A stretch of DNA of 14,798 nucleotides, from contig CAMZLX010000029.1 in the NCBI GenBank assembly GCA_947311795.1, positions 1-14,798 of the forward strand. Direction: 5' to 3'. Positions 1-8,797 of the stretch are shown here, one piece after another (position 1 is the first letter of the stretch; the number at the start of each line of letters is the position of its first letter). The position numbers and the translations under genes are program-made. The DNA is from an uncultured Zetaproteobacteria bacterium. Its GTDB lineage: Bacteria; Pseudomonadota; Zetaproteobacteria; Mariprofundales; Mariprofundaceae. The notes under the pieces are model-generated. The model ran no database searches, was not told the origin of the DNA, and was given only the letters and a program-made list of their open reading frames with translations.

Positions 1-1671
1 CGAGTGCAATGGCGCACACTTCAAGCCGTTCAACATGGAGTTTTAGAGGAAGTGGTGAGCCACCCCAGTGCTGAACACAGAGCGCAAGAATCGCAACTCA
101 AACTGAGGCCGCAACAACAGGTTGCCGTTGATGCTATCCTTAAAAAACAAACTTCATTTGATCCATCGCTATTGTTTGGAAGTACTGGCTCAGGTAAAAC
201 TGAAGTGTATTTGCAGATTGCTAAAAAACTTGCAGATCAGGGCAAACAAACCTTAATTCTTGTGCCAGAAATTGGACTTACGCCAATGTGGGTCAAACGT
301 CTGTCTGAGCGATTTGAATCTATTGGTATTTGGCATTCGGGTTTAAGCGTGCGTGATAAAATCAGTGTGCGGCACAGGCTTGACGACATTCAAGTTTTGC
401 TTGGCACACGTTCCGCGTTGTTTTTACCTTTGCCTAAGCTTGGGTTGATTGTGTTGGATGAAGAGCATGACACCTCCTTTAAACAACAAGATGGGGTGAG
501 TTATTCGGCGCGGGATATGGCGATGTTGTTGGGGCAAGAGTTAGACATTCCTGTTTTACTGGGTTCAGCAACCCCAAGTTTAGAGAGTTGGCGGCAAGTG
601 GAGCAGGGAAGCTTGGATTGTTTCAAACTTACTGAGCGTGTATTCCAACATAAAATTAAACCTGAGATTGTGGATATGCGTGGTTCATCGGATATTTTAT
701 CAGCACAACTTATTCAACATTTAAAAGCAACGTTTGAGGCAGGTAAACAGTCCATGTTATACCTCAATCGCCGTGGTTATGCGCCTGCGTTGCAGTGCAC
801 AGCATGTGGTGATGTGCCAACATGTTCTGCATGTAGTGTGAAATTAACGCTGCATCGAAAACAAGGTGTTCTGCGATGCCACAGTTGTGATTACAGCCGC
901 CGTGTGATGAAAGTATGCCAAAGCTGTGGTGAAAAAGCTTATTTACCTTTGGGCTCAGGCACGGAACGCCTTGAAGATGATTTGTTGGCAGCTTTACCCA
1001 AATTAAAAGTGGCAAGATTTGATAGGGATAAAATCCGTAATGCGAAAGAGTTGGAAGCCACACTATCTTCATTTGAGGCAGGTGATATTGATTGTTTGGT
1101 GGGCACACAAATGTTGGTCAAGGGACATCACTTTCCCAATGTAACCTTGGTGGGTGTGATCAATGCTGATTTGGGCATGAATTTACCTGATTTTCGTGCA
1201 TCAGAGCGTTGGTGGCAGCAGATGACGCAGGTGTTTGGTCGTACTGGGCGCGGAGAGCAGACAGGTCACGTTGTCGTGCAAACGTGGAGCCCAGAAGCAC
1301 CGTGGTTTGCAAGGCTGGATGAAAGTCAATCTGAATCCGTGTTGGATGAGGAGTTGTCCATTCGTAAACTGGTCAAATTTCCGCCGTATGCGCGTTGGGT
1401 GCGCATAGTATTTTCAGCCATCAACCATGAAAAAGCAATGCAAGCAGCCCTTCATTTTGCCAAAGCGCTTCAAGGCTGGGACGATATTAAAATGAGTGGA
1501 CCCATGCCATGTGCGATGGAGCGATTATCAGGGCGATTTCGCTTTGAATTGATTTTAAAAGATGAGAGCCGCAAGCATTTGCCGTGGAAGCTACAACCGT
1601 TGTTAGAGCGTTTGCGCGTACCTTCGGGTGTTCGGCGAAAAGTGGATGTTGATCCGCAAGATTTCATGTGA
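1..1671 (+). CDS. priA: Primosomal protein N' (replication restart helicase PriA), 5' end missing
   Basis: PriA is a superfamily 2 DNA helicase that recognises stalled or repaired forks and reloads the replisome. The reading frame is open at the first base, so the gene begins upstream. About 556 residues are present; PriA is usually about 730, so most of the N-terminal 3'-end-binding domain is missing. Numbering from the GTG at base 4, Walker A (GSTGSGKT) is at residues 59-66 and the DEEH box at 152-155. Eight cysteines in four CxxC pairs (265/268, 274/277, 292/295, 305/308) form the two zinc sites typical of PriA. The helicase C-terminal lobe follows, with the motif QVFGRTGRG, and the protein ends in VDVDPQDFM, a typical PriA C-terminus. 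The downstream gene lies 56 bp away on the same strand; no convincing terminator separates them. Identification is firm. Confidence 0.97.
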   Translation, partial: RVQWRTLQAVQHGVLEEVVSHPSAEHRAQESQLKLRPQQQVAVDAILKKQTSFDPSLLFGSTGSGKTEVYLQIAKKLADQGKQTLILVPEIGLTPMWVKRLSERFESIGIWHSGLSVRDKISVRHRLDDIQVLLGTRSALFLPLPKLGLIVLDEEHDTSFKQQDGVSYSARDMAMLLGQELDIPVLLGSATPSLESWRQVEQGSLDCFKLTERVFQHKIKPEIVDMRGSSDILSAQLIQHLKATFEAGKQSMLYLNRRGYAPALQCTACGDVPTCSACSVKLTLHRKQGVLRCHSCDYSRRVMKVCQSCGEKAYLPLGSGTERLEDDLLAALPKLKVARFDRDKIRNAKELEATLSSFEAGDIDCLVGTQMLVKGHHFPNVTLVGVINADLGMNLPDFRASERWWQQMTQVFGRTGRGEQTGHVVVQTWSPEAPWFARLDESQSESVLDEELSIRKLVKFPPYARWVRIVFSAINHEKAMQAALHFAKALQGWDDIKMSGPMPCAMERLSGRFRFELILKDESRKHLPWKLQPLLERLRVPSGVRRKVDVDPQDFM

Positions 1672-1727
1672 ATTACAAAATTATAGTTTTATTCATCTTG
1701 GCATGTTTGAATTGAGGCATGAACCGT

Positions 1728-2516
1728 ATGCGATATAGTTTATGCCTCGTTTTTTTCATGTTGATGTCACCTTGGTTGGCTTCTGCAGTTGAATTGGATG
1801 TGCAGCTTGAGAAAACATGGTGGCAGTACCAGGAATATGCCAAAGATGCATCCATTACAGCAACACAAGCATCTTTTTTGCCTTCAAAAACTACGGGGGA
1901 TGGCGCGCAACTTCAATTGGCACTCAATGGTGAACGTGACGGCGCTTGGGCTTGGGGTGTATCGGGTGCATGGATGGATTCAACATCCTTTGCTACGGAG
2001 CGGTGGAGCAGCAAACAAACCAATGATTTAAGTGTTAAACAATGGGATGTGCGGCTTGATATTCAGCACACATTGATGCGAGATGCTTGGTGGGGCTTGT
2101 GGGTGGCGGCACGCCAGCAAGAACAATCCAGACAATCATTTGTGGTCAATGGTGTGCCAACAGCAGTTGCTGGCGAACCCATTGTTGAAAAAATACGCAG
2201 TGATTGGGTAGGTTTATCCTTTGTTGGTTTTGGCGGTCGTGAGCAACAGTTGCAAGCAAGTATTGATATTGCTGTTCCTTTTCGAATGAAAACGAGCAAC
2301 CCTTTGTTTAGCGGTGACTTTCAGAAAAAAACAGGTTTTCGAAGTGCTTTGGATTTTCGTTGGTATTTACCCAAGCGTGCTTTGGGCTTGGACGATGTGA
2401 GTCTGACATTGCGTTATCAATATCAAGAATTGGGTGGCGAACAGTTGGCTGATGGCAGCTTTTGGCCATATAATCGTTGGCAAATGCTTGGTTTTGGGTT
2501 GTTATACGCATGGTAA
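1728..2516 (+). CDS. Predicted outer-membrane beta-barrel protein, first gene of the gsp operon
   Basis: I do not recognise a named family. I chose the ATG at 1728 because GAGG at 1714-1717 then has a 10-nt spacer; an ATG at 1719 would leave one base. The 262-residue product starts with a good Sec signal peptide (hydrophobic LCLVFFMLM, cleavage after LASA at about residue 20). The mature part is rich in Trp, Tyr and Gln with alternating polar/hydrophobic stretches, has no hydrophobic helix, and ends in a strand-like segment closing with Trp (GFGLLYAW). A terminal aromatic residue is a common signal for outer-membrane barrel insertion. Its stop codon overlaps the gspC start (TAATG), which implies translational coupling. 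By inference it is an outer-membrane partner of the secretion system or a co-transcribed barrel. It does not look like GspN or GspS. Gene certain, function unknown. Confidence 0.8.
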   Translation: MRYSLCLVFFMLMSPWLASAVELDVQLEKTWWQYQEYAKDASITATQASFLPSKTTGDGAQLQLALNGERDGAWAWGVSGAWMDSTSFATERWSSKQTNDLSVKQWDVRLDIQHTLMRDAWWGLWVAARQQEQSRQSFVVNGVPTAVAGEPIVEKIRSDWVGLSFVGFGGREQQLQASIDIAVPFRMKTSNPLFSGDFQKKTGFRSALDFRWYLPKRALGLDDVSLTLRYQYQELGGEQLADGSFWPYNRWQMLGFGLLYAW

Positions 2517-3379
2517 TGGATATGCAATCTTCAAAACTATTGACGTGGGCTCCGCGTGGTTTAGAAATTTTTCTGGTTTTGCTTGCCGCTTGGTTATTGG
2601 CAGGGCTGTTTGCGAGCAACCCTTTGGAGAAGTCCAAGCATGTATTGGTGAATGAAAATAGCGGTGAAACAAGTGAGGCATTCGATGCTTCTTTGCTTAG
2701 AGGCGTGGACTTGTTTGGTGAAATGGCTGTGCCCAAAGATGTACCCGCGCAAGAAAAACCTAAAAATGAGCCAGTAAAAGAAAGTCGTCTGCAAATCAAA
2801 TTGATTGGCACTGTTGTCGCAGGTGATAAATCTGCAGCCATGGTGTCAGCGGGTGGAAGCAGGAAACAAGAGGTGTTTTTCTTGCATGAAGCTATTCAAC
2901 CCAATGTAACCCTAGAAGAAGTGGAGGCTACTGCGATTGTGGTGAGTAACCGAGGAAAACGAGAGCGCATTAGCATTGAAGCAGGAAAAGCGCTTGTGCA
3001 GCAGTCGACCAAACCTGTGGTTAAACCGCGAAGAGCACCTCAAATTCCCATTGCCACGCAAGTGAATAGAAAAATAAACCGACAAAAGCTGAACTCACAA
3101 ATGCGCAACTTCTCAACTTTATTGAGCCAAGCGCGGGTTAGCCCTCATTTTACCAATGGTAAACCTGACGGTTTCACCATCAGTGAGATTGTAAAAGGTT
3201 CATTGTATGAAGAAATCGGTTTGTTGAACGGTGATATTATCAAATCGGTAAATGGTGAATCGGTAACGGGTGCAGAGCAGGCTATGCGTATGTATCGGGA
3301 GCTCCAACATGCAACATTTATTGATGTGGAAGTGGAGCGTGCTGGCAGTTTGCAGCAAATAAGCTATGTTATTCAATAA
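2516..3379 (+). CDS. gspC: Type II secretion system protein GspC
   Basis: GspC links the inner-membrane platform to the outer-membrane secretin. The start is placed at the ATG at 2516, which overlaps the preceding stop as TAATG; an in-frame ATG at 2477 lies inside the upstream gene and would add an atypical leader. The 287-residue product has a short cytoplasmic N-terminus, one membrane helix at about residues 16-32, a linker, and a homology region from about residue 92 (LQIKLIGTVVAGDKSAA) that in the family binds the GspD N0 domain. It ends in a PDZ domain at about 208-287 (GSLYEEIGLLNGDIIKSVNG). Length and domain order match the family, and gspD follows directly. Confidence is high from architecture plus context. 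Confidence 0.93.
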   Translation: MDMQSSKLLTWAPRGLEIFLVLLAAWLLAGLFASNPLEKSKHVLVNENSGETSEAFDASLLRGVDLFGEMAVPKDVPAQEKPKNEPVKESRLQIKLIGTVVAGDKSAAMVSAGGSRKQEVFFLHEAIQPNVTLEEVEATAIVVSNRGKRERISIEAGKALVQQSTKPVVKPRRAPQIPIATQVNRKINRQKLNSQMRNFSTLLSQARVSPHFTNGKPDGFTISEIVKGSLYEEIGLLNGDIIKSVNGESVTGAEQAMRMYRELQHATFIDVEVERAGSLQQISYVIQ

Positions 3380-3395
3380 GTTTAGAGGAATGAAT

Positions 3396-5369
3396 ATGCC
3401 ATTGAAGATACAATTAAAGATACGCATTGGGTTGGTATTGTGTTTGTGGTTGAGCAGCAGTGCAGCTTGGGCGCAAGACGTGACCATGAATTTTAAAAAT
3501 GCAGACATTCGTGCATTTATTGAGTTTGTTTCAGGTTTTTCAGGTAAAAACTTCCTCGTCGATAACCGTGTAAAAGGTAGTGTGACCATTGTTTCCCCCA
3601 CACCGATTTCTGAAGATGAAGCTTATGATGTGTTTTTATCGGTCTTGGAAGTAAATGGTTTTGCCACGGTCAACAGTGGTTCTGTAATAAAAATTGTGCC
3701 CCGTGCTGAGGGCAAACAAAAGTCGGTGAATGTTAGGGAGTCAGGTACTGCCCCCAACACCGATGAAGTGATGACGCAAGTGTTGCGCCTTAAATATGCC
3801 GATGCACAGCAATTGGTTGCATTATTGCGCCCGCTCATTTCACCCAATAGCCATTTGGTGGCTTATCCGCGTGGCAATATGCTGTTGCTCACCGATTCAG
3901 CAAGTAATATTCGCCGCATTCAAAAGGTATTGAAGCTTGTCGATAGGCAAGATGCTGTGGGTGTACAGATGTTTCCTTTGGAACATGCTTCCGCTGATAA
4001 GTTGGCGAAAACGCTTTCTGGCTTGTATGCCAAAGCGGGGCCAGGTAGCCCAACATCCATTAAAGCATTATCACATCAGCCGGGCAATATTCTGATTGTG
4101 GTGGCAGCACCTCAGATGATTAATGAAGTGGCTGCGATTGTGAAGAAATTGGATATTCAGCCCAAGCCCGACTCTGGTCGTTTGCAAGTTCGTTACTTGA
4201 AACATGCCAATGCTGAAGATGTTTCTAAGGTTTTAACAAGTTTGCTAGGTGGTGGCAGTACGGCTGCGAAAACCGCAGCACCTGGCAAAGCATTGTTCAC
4301 AGGTGATGTGAAAATTGTCGCTGAGCCAGCCACCAATGCGCTTTTGATTACGGCTGACCCCAGTGATATGAATGCGCTGAATGCCATTATTGATAAACTG
4401 GATGTGCGCAGGTTGCAGGTCTTGGTTGAAGCATTGATTGTGGAAGTATCCACAGGTGTCGGGGAGCAATTTGGTGTGGAATGGCGGGGCACCAATGGTT
4501 TTGGTGGTACAAATCCAACAGGATTTGGCGGCACAACATTCTCGAATAATGCAGGTACAAATATCAATAGCGTTGCAGCGAACCCGTTTGCAGCAGGTGC
4601 AGGTTTGGTGGTGGGCGTTGCCAAAGGCACACTTACTTTTGGTGATACTACGATTCTCAATCTTGGCGCTTTGGCGCGCGCTTTAGCCACCAAGACGGAT
4701 ACCAATATTCTTTCAACACCAAACATTTTAACCATGGATAATGAAGAAGCTGAAATCATTGTGGGTCAGAATGTGCCGTTTATTACAGGACAAAGTTCCA
4801 CGCAAGGTGGCGTAACCAATCCTTTCCAAACCATTGAGCGTAAAGACGTGGGGCTAACATTGAAGGTGAAGCCTCAAATTTCAGAAGGCAATACAGTTCG
4901 CCTTGAAATCTTTCAGGAGATTTCAAGTGTGGATGGTGGCACGGCGGCAGAAGGTGGTTTGATTACCAGCAAACGTTCCATCAAAACTGTGGTGCTGGCG
5001 AATGATGGTGGCATGGTGGTGCTTGGTGGTTTGATGCGCGATGATTCCAGTGTTTCCGTGCAGCGTGTTCCTTGCTTAGGCTCGATTCCTATTCTTGGCG
5101 AAGCATTTAAGTTTACAGAAAATAAACAAACCAAGACCAATTTAATGGTGTTTTTGCGTCCACATATTGTGAGTGATGAATCAGATATTCGTATGTTAAC
5201 GAGTCGTAAATACAATGAAATTAAAGGTGTTTATGAGCAGCCAGTCACTGGTAGTACAATTTTATTCCCACTGGAAGATAATCAAATTCCAGAATCATTT
5301 TCTCCATCACAAGACCTGAAAATGGTTAATGAGCTTCCTGCTGAAAGTACAACACAACCTGCGCAATAA
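3396..5369 (+). CDS. gspD: Type II secretion system secretin GspD
   Basis: GspD forms the multimeric outer-membrane channel of the T2SS. An AGAGGA ribosome binding site at 3384-3389 sits 6 nt before the ATG at 3396, so I prefer this start to the in-frame ATGs at 3366 and 3390. The 657-residue product has a signal peptide cleaved after AAWA (residue 26). It continues with N0 (from about 27, MNFKNADIRAFIEFVSGFSG), N1 (about 125-187), N2 (about 188-261) and N3 (about 262-338), then the secretin domain (about 339-600) with VEALIVEVS, TPNILTMDN, VPFITG, KDVGLTLKVKP and VPCLGSIPILG. A Gly/Asn/Thr-rich insertion near residues 367-390 has a small internal repeat (GFGGT twice) and probably lies in the gate or cap region. 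The tail after the barrel is about 60 residues; no clear pilotin-binding motif was recognised. It overlaps gspE by one base. Confidence 0.97.
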   Translation: MPLKIQLKIRIGLVLCLWLSSSAAWAQDVTMNFKNADIRAFIEFVSGFSGKNFLVDNRVKGSVTIVSPTPISEDEAYDVFLSVLEVNGFATVNSGSVIKIVPRAEGKQKSVNVRESGTAPNTDEVMTQVLRLKYADAQQLVALLRPLISPNSHLVAYPRGNMLLLTDSASNIRRIQKVLKLVDRQDAVGVQMFPLEHASADKLAKTLSGLYAKAGPGSPTSIKALSHQPGNILIVVAAPQMINEVAAIVKKLDIQPKPDSGRLQVRYLKHANAEDVSKVLTSLLGGGSTAAKTAAPGKALFTGDVKIVAEPATNALLITADPSDMNALNAIIDKLDVRRLQVLVEALIVEVSTGVGEQFGVEWRGTNGFGGTNPTGFGGTTFSNNAGTNINSVAANPFAAGAGLVVGVAKGTLTFGDTTILNLGALARALATKTDTNILSTPNILTMDNEEAEIIVGQNVPFITGQSSTQGGVTNPFQTIERKDVGLTLKVKPQISEGNTVRLEIFQEISSVDGGTAAEGGLITSKRSIKTVVLANDGGMVVLGGLMRDDSSVSVQRVPCLGSIPILGEAFKFTENKQTKTNLMVFLRPHIVSDESDIRMLTSRKYNEIKGVYEQPVTGSTILFPLEDNQIPESFSPSQDLKMVNELPAESTTQPAQ

Positions 5370-6925
5370 TGATGCAACATTTGAATCGAATCAGCAGCGA
5401 ACAGGTGGAAGAAGCGCGCTTGATGTGTTTCTCATTACCTGTGCTGCGTTCTGCTGCGGTGTTGCCACTCAAACCATCAGAGGACTTGCCCAACCCTGTG
5501 GCTGTATCCAAGGAATCTGTGGACAGTGCGGCGTGGCCATGGGAACTGCTTGATGACTGTAGGCGTGAATTTGGTGGTGAAGTGCAGCCAATTCTTGTGC
5601 CTAAGGATGCGATTCTAACCGCGCTTAACCAAGCCTTTGATATGGCAAGTGCATCTGCAGAGCAAATGTTGGAAAACCTTGAAGATGAGGATATGGGTCT
5701 TGCCAAAGAAATTGAAGAAATTGGCGACCTTTTAGAATCTGAAGATGATGCGCCCGTCATCCGATTGGTGAACACACTGCTTTCACAAGCCCTGAAAGAC
5801 AGAGCATCGGATATTCATATCGAGCCGTTTGAAGCCAAGGTGATGGTGCGCTTTCGTATTGATGGCGTATTACACACCATTGTGTCACCACCGAAAACTG
5901 TGCAATCTGCCATGGTCAGCCGCATTAAAGTGATGGCAGGCTTGGATATTGCCGAAAAACGACATCCTCAAGATGGGCGTTTTCGCGTGAAAGTTGCAGG
6001 GCGTGAAGTGGATGTGCGGGTATCGGTATTACCCACAGCCCATGGCGAACGTGTGGTGATGCGTTTATTGGATAGAAGCCAAAAGTTATTGACCTTGAAT
6101 GACTTGGGCATGAGCAAAATCCAGCATGGAATGATGAGCAAAATCATCAAAGAACCCCATGGTATTATTCTGGTTACAGGACCGACAGGCTCAGGTAAAT
6201 CGACAACGTTGTATGCATCATTGATGGAAGTGGATAGAAAAAATCGCAATGTGATGACCATTGAAGACCCGATTGAGTATCAGCTTGAAGGTGTGGGGCA
6301 AATGCAAGTGCAACCCAAAATTGGGGTAACATTCTCAGCAGGGCTGCGCTCGATTCTGCGCCAAGACCCAGATATTGTGATGATTGGTGAGATTCGTGAT
6401 TTGGAAACGGCAGAAATTGCGATTCAAGCATCTTTAACAGGTCATATGGTGTTTGCCACCTTACATACTAATGATGCTTTGTCTGCTATTGTTCGTTTGC
6501 AAGATATGGGTGTTGAACCTTATTTGGTGGCATCATCTTTGGTGATGGCGCAAGCGCAACGGCTGGTGCGTAGGCTCTGCGAACATTGTAAAACACCTCG
6601 CGAACTGTTGAAAGGCGAATGGGAAGCATTGGATGTTTCAGCACAAGAAATGGCTGAAGCAACTGTGGTGTATGATGCCAAAGGTTGCGAACATTGTTTG
6701 GACACAGGTTATGTGGGTCGGGTGGCGATTTATGAGCTGATTCCCATCACTCAAAACCTGCGCAATGCCATCCATGATGGTAAAGGGTTACCCGCTATGC
6801 GTAGGCTTGCTGCCAAAGAAGGTGCGATTTCGCTGCGTCAAGATGGAGCAAGGCATATTGCCGCTGGGATTACCACATTTGACGAAGTCTTAATGGCAAC
6901 ACGTGCTGATGTGGTTATTGATTAG
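5369..6925 (+). CDS. gspE: Type II secretion system ATPase GspE
   Basis: GspE is the cytoplasmic hexameric ATPase that drives pseudopilus assembly. The ATG at 5369 overlaps the gspD stop (TAATG); a second ATG follows at once at 5372, so the exact start is ambiguous by one codon. The 518-residue product has a divergent N1E-like N-terminal domain of about 125 residues. The ATPase core follows: DIHIEPFE, Walker A GPTGSGKS at 271-278, the Asp box around EDPIEYQLEGVGQ, Walker B IVMIGEIRD at 336-344 and the His box GHMVFATLHTND at 358-369. A tetracysteine zinc motif, CEHC at 404-407 and CEHC at 440-443, is characteristic of GspE/PilB-type ATPases. PilB is the main alternative, but position between gspD and gspF and the upstream gspC argue for GspE. 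Confidence 0.96.
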   Translation: MMQHLNRISSEQVEEARLMCFSLPVLRSAAVLPLKPSEDLPNPVAVSKESVDSAAWPWELLDDCRREFGGEVQPILVPKDAILTALNQAFDMASASAEQMLENLEDEDMGLAKEIEEIGDLLESEDDAPVIRLVNTLLSQALKDRASDIHIEPFEAKVMVRFRIDGVLHTIVSPPKTVQSAMVSRIKVMAGLDIAEKRHPQDGRFRVKVAGREVDVRVSVLPTAHGERVVMRLLDRSQKLLTLNDLGMSKIQHGMMSKIIKEPHGIILVTGPTGSGKSTTLYASLMEVDRKNRNVMTIEDPIEYQLEGVGQMQVQPKIGVTFSAGLRSILRQDPDIVMIGEIRDLETAEIAIQASLTGHMVFATLHTNDALSAIVRLQDMGVEPYLVASSLVMAQAQRLVRRLCEHCKTPRELLKGEWEALDVSAQEMAEATVVYDAKGCEHCLDTGYVGRVAIYELIPITQNLRNAIHDGKGLPAMRRLAAKEGAISLRQDGARHIAAGITTFDEVLMATRADVVID

Positions 6926-6936
6926 GTGAAACATTC

Positions 6937-8142
6937 ATGAGTTTATTTGCTTACGAAGCGATTGATGCCCAAGGCAAGCGCAAAAAAGGGCAGATAGACT
7001 TTGATTCTGAGCGGGCGGCGCGAAAACATTTGCGTGAATTGGGATTAGTGGTTCGCAAGCTTGAAGCTGTTGAACAAAGTCGAAAAACATCTGACCCCAG
7101 TAAAGCATCCAGTAAACTTAAACCTGATGAAACAGTGAACTTTTTACAGCAATTATCGACACTGATTGATTCAGGCATGCCTTTGGTGGATGCACTATCT
7201 TCGATTGCTGAAGGCATGGAAAAGCCGCGTTCGCGGCAAGTGGTTGGTTCAGTGCGGCAACAAGTATTGGAAGGAAGTTCGCTTGCGGATGCACTACGCA
7301 TGCACAGCTTTGATGATGTGATTTGTAATATGGTCGCAGCGGGTGAAGAAACAGGGCAGTTGGATGCTGTGGCAACCCGTTTGGCAGAATTGCTTGAACG
7401 CAGACAAGCCCTAAGCCAAGAGTTATTGTCTGCAACGCTTTATCCTGTGATTATTCTTATGTTCGGTGTGGTGGTGATGCTGTTTCTTTTGGCAGTGGTT
7501 ATTCCGCAAATTGTCACCGTGTTTGAGCGTGCGGGTGGCGACTTACCAGCCTTAACAGTGTTTGTGATTGCGACATCTGAGTTTATTCGTAGCAATGGTT
7601 TGCTGCTTATTCTTTTGTTTAGCGGCAGCATATTTGCCTATATCATGGCGATGAGGAAAGAGGCTATGCGTTTTAAACGTGATGAGGTGTTGCTTAAAAT
7701 CCCTGTACTGTCCTCATTGTTGTTGAAAACCAATACATCACGCTACACCCGAACATTAGGTATGTTGCTTGATGGTGGTGTACCTGCTTTGGCAGCCATG
7801 AAAATTGCCCAACAATCTGTTTCCTTGTTACCCATGCGTGAGGCTGTGACCAAAGCGAGAGATATGTTGCGTGAGGGTGCATCGCTTGCTGATGGATTAA
7901 AAACAGACGGTTTTGTGCCGCTGTTGGCGTTACGTATGATTGCAGTGGGTGAGCAGTCAGGCACATTGGCAACCATGTTGATTCGTGTGGCGGACAACTA
8001 TGATAAAGAGGCTTCACGTAATATTAAGCGTATGCTTACCATTATCGAGCCTATGTTGGTGATGGGCATGGCAGTGGGTGTAGGCACATTGGCGATGGCG
8101 ATTTTACTGCCGATTGTTGAAATGAATCAGCTTGTAAATTAA
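6937..8142 (+). CDS. gspF: Type II secretion system inner-membrane platform protein GspF
   Basis: GspF is the polytopic platform protein thought to couple GspE to pseudopilin extraction. An AGGTGA site at 6924-6929, overlapping the gspE stop, precedes the ATG by 7 nt. The 401-residue product begins with the typical F-Y/A-Y-E-A opening (LFAYEAIDAQGKRKKG). It contains two copies of the T2SSF domain: the first from about residue 68 (FLQQLSTLIDSGMPLVDAL) to 190, the second from about 268 to 393. Three membrane helices are visible at about 169-190, 219-240 and 370-393. Length is standard for the family. The next gene starts 10 bp downstream and is not a pseudopilin gene, which is unusual for a gsp operon. 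Confidence 0.96.
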   Translation: MSLFAYEAIDAQGKRKKGQIDFDSERAARKHLRELGLVVRKLEAVEQSRKTSDPSKASSKLKPDETVNFLQQLSTLIDSGMPLVDALSSIAEGMEKPRSRQVVGSVRQQVLEGSSLADALRMHSFDDVICNMVAAGEETGQLDAVATRLAELLERRQALSQELLSATLYPVIILMFGVVVMLFLLAVVIPQIVTVFERAGGDLPALTVFVIATSEFIRSNGLLLILLFSGSIFAYIMAMRKEAMRFKRDEVLLKIPVLSSLLLKTNTSRYTRTLGMLLDGGVPALAAMKIAQQSVSLLPMREAVTKARDMLREGASLADGLKTDGFVPLLALRMIAVGEQSGTLATMLIRVADNYDKEASRNIKRMLTIIEPMLVMGMAVGVGTLAMAILLPIVEMNQLVN

Positions 8143-8152
8143 GAGGTTTGTT

Positions 8153-8791
8153 ATGTTGAAATTTAGCTTGGGTATATTGCTGATGGTGTTGCCAATTTTG
8201 TTTCCCGTTGCAGGGCATGCAACACCTGAACAAGTTTGGCAAAAAAGCATGGATTTAGCCCAGCGAGGGCAAGACAAACAAGCGATTGGAGTCTTGGAAG
8301 GGGCAATGCTTCAATCCTCAGCGCCAACAGCGTGGACACAGCGCTTTGATGTGGCAAAGCGTTTATTAACTTTACGGCGCGAAGCAAAGCTGCATAGCGA
8401 ATACAATACATTAACCATGACAGGCAATAATCAGTATGAAATGTTGATGCAGGGTTGGTTGCAGCAGCACCCCAAACCTGAAGTTGAAGATTCTATTATG
8501 CCTGGGCTGTTGGCGGCTATTTTACCAGGCACAGGTCATGCATGGCTTGGGCGTTGGGGTGATGCAGGGGTTGCCGCTATGCTGGTTTGGCCTTTGTTAA
8601 TCCTAACATTCTGGGCAGCACGCCGCGATATGGGGCCTGTCACCGTATTTTTTGCACTTATTACTGCATGGCTTTGGTCAGGCACAGTCTTTTCAGCCAC
8701 ATCTTTAGCGGAGCGGGGTGATTTTGAAGTCTATTATGCGTGGTGGCAGCAGATGTGGGCTGCTTCGGGGCTACCTTCAAGACCTTGGTAA
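8153..8791 (+). CDS. TPR-like periplasmic/membrane protein of unknown function, last gene of the gsp operon
   Basis: Not a recognised Gsp component. An AAGAGG site at 8141-8146 precedes the ATG by 6 nt, and the gap to gspF is only 10 bp, so it belongs to the same transcript. The 212-residue product has a signal peptide (hydrophobic LGILLMVLPILFPV, cleavage near AGHA at residue 23). A helical region at about residues 24-110 resembles one or two TPR units (EQVWQKSMDLAQRGQDKQAI). The C-terminal half carries two or three membrane helices, introduced by a glycine-rich motif (LAAILPGTGHAWLGRWGDAG). That motif resembles the PGxGQxYxGR segments of small TM2/DUF5683-like membrane proteins; the resemblance is from memory and would need a profile search. 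It lacks the pseudopilin methylation motif, so it is not GspG-K. Function unknown; an accessory role in secretion is inferred from position only. Confidence 0.82.
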   Translation: MLKFSLGILLMVLPILFPVAGHATPEQVWQKSMDLAQRGQDKQAIGVLEGAMLQSSAPTAWTQRFDVAKRLLTLRREAKLHSEYNTLTMTGNNQYEMLMQGWLQQHPKPEVEDSIMPGLLAAILPGTGHAWLGRWGDAGVAAMLVWPLLILTFWAARRDMGPVTVFFALITAWLWSGTVFSATSLAERGDFEVYYAWWQQMWAASGLPSRPW

Positions 8792-8797
8792 GTTAAA

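Noticed and set aside
764..1121. Minus-strand open frames of 60-114 codons inside priA
   Set aside because: They lack ribosome binding sites, have composition typical of antisense shadow, and lie under well-conserved helicase and zinc motifs.
1672..1727. Promoter or terminator between priA and the first operon gene
   Set aside because: Only a short AT-rich imperfect repeat (AAAATTATAGTTTT) is seen; no paired -35/-10 and no stable hairpin, so the operon promoter may lie inside priA.
2308..2841. 177-codon minus-strand open frame across the barrel gene and gspC
   Set aside because: It spans two real genes on the other strand, has no recognisable domain and no plausible start signal.
4193..4759. 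188-codon minus-strand open frame inside gspD
   Set aside because: It is antisense to the N3/secretin region, with low-complexity Ser/Pro/Val/Ala content mirroring the Gly/Thr-rich sense strand.
5369..6925. Type IV pilus assembly ATPase PilB instead of GspE
   Set aside because: The neighbours are gspC, gspD and gspF, and no pil genes are present; the tetracysteine motif occurs in both families and does not separate them.
8153..8791. Pseudopilin GspG as the gene following gspF
   Set aside because: There is no prepilin cleavage motif (G followed by FTLxE) and it has several C-terminal helices.
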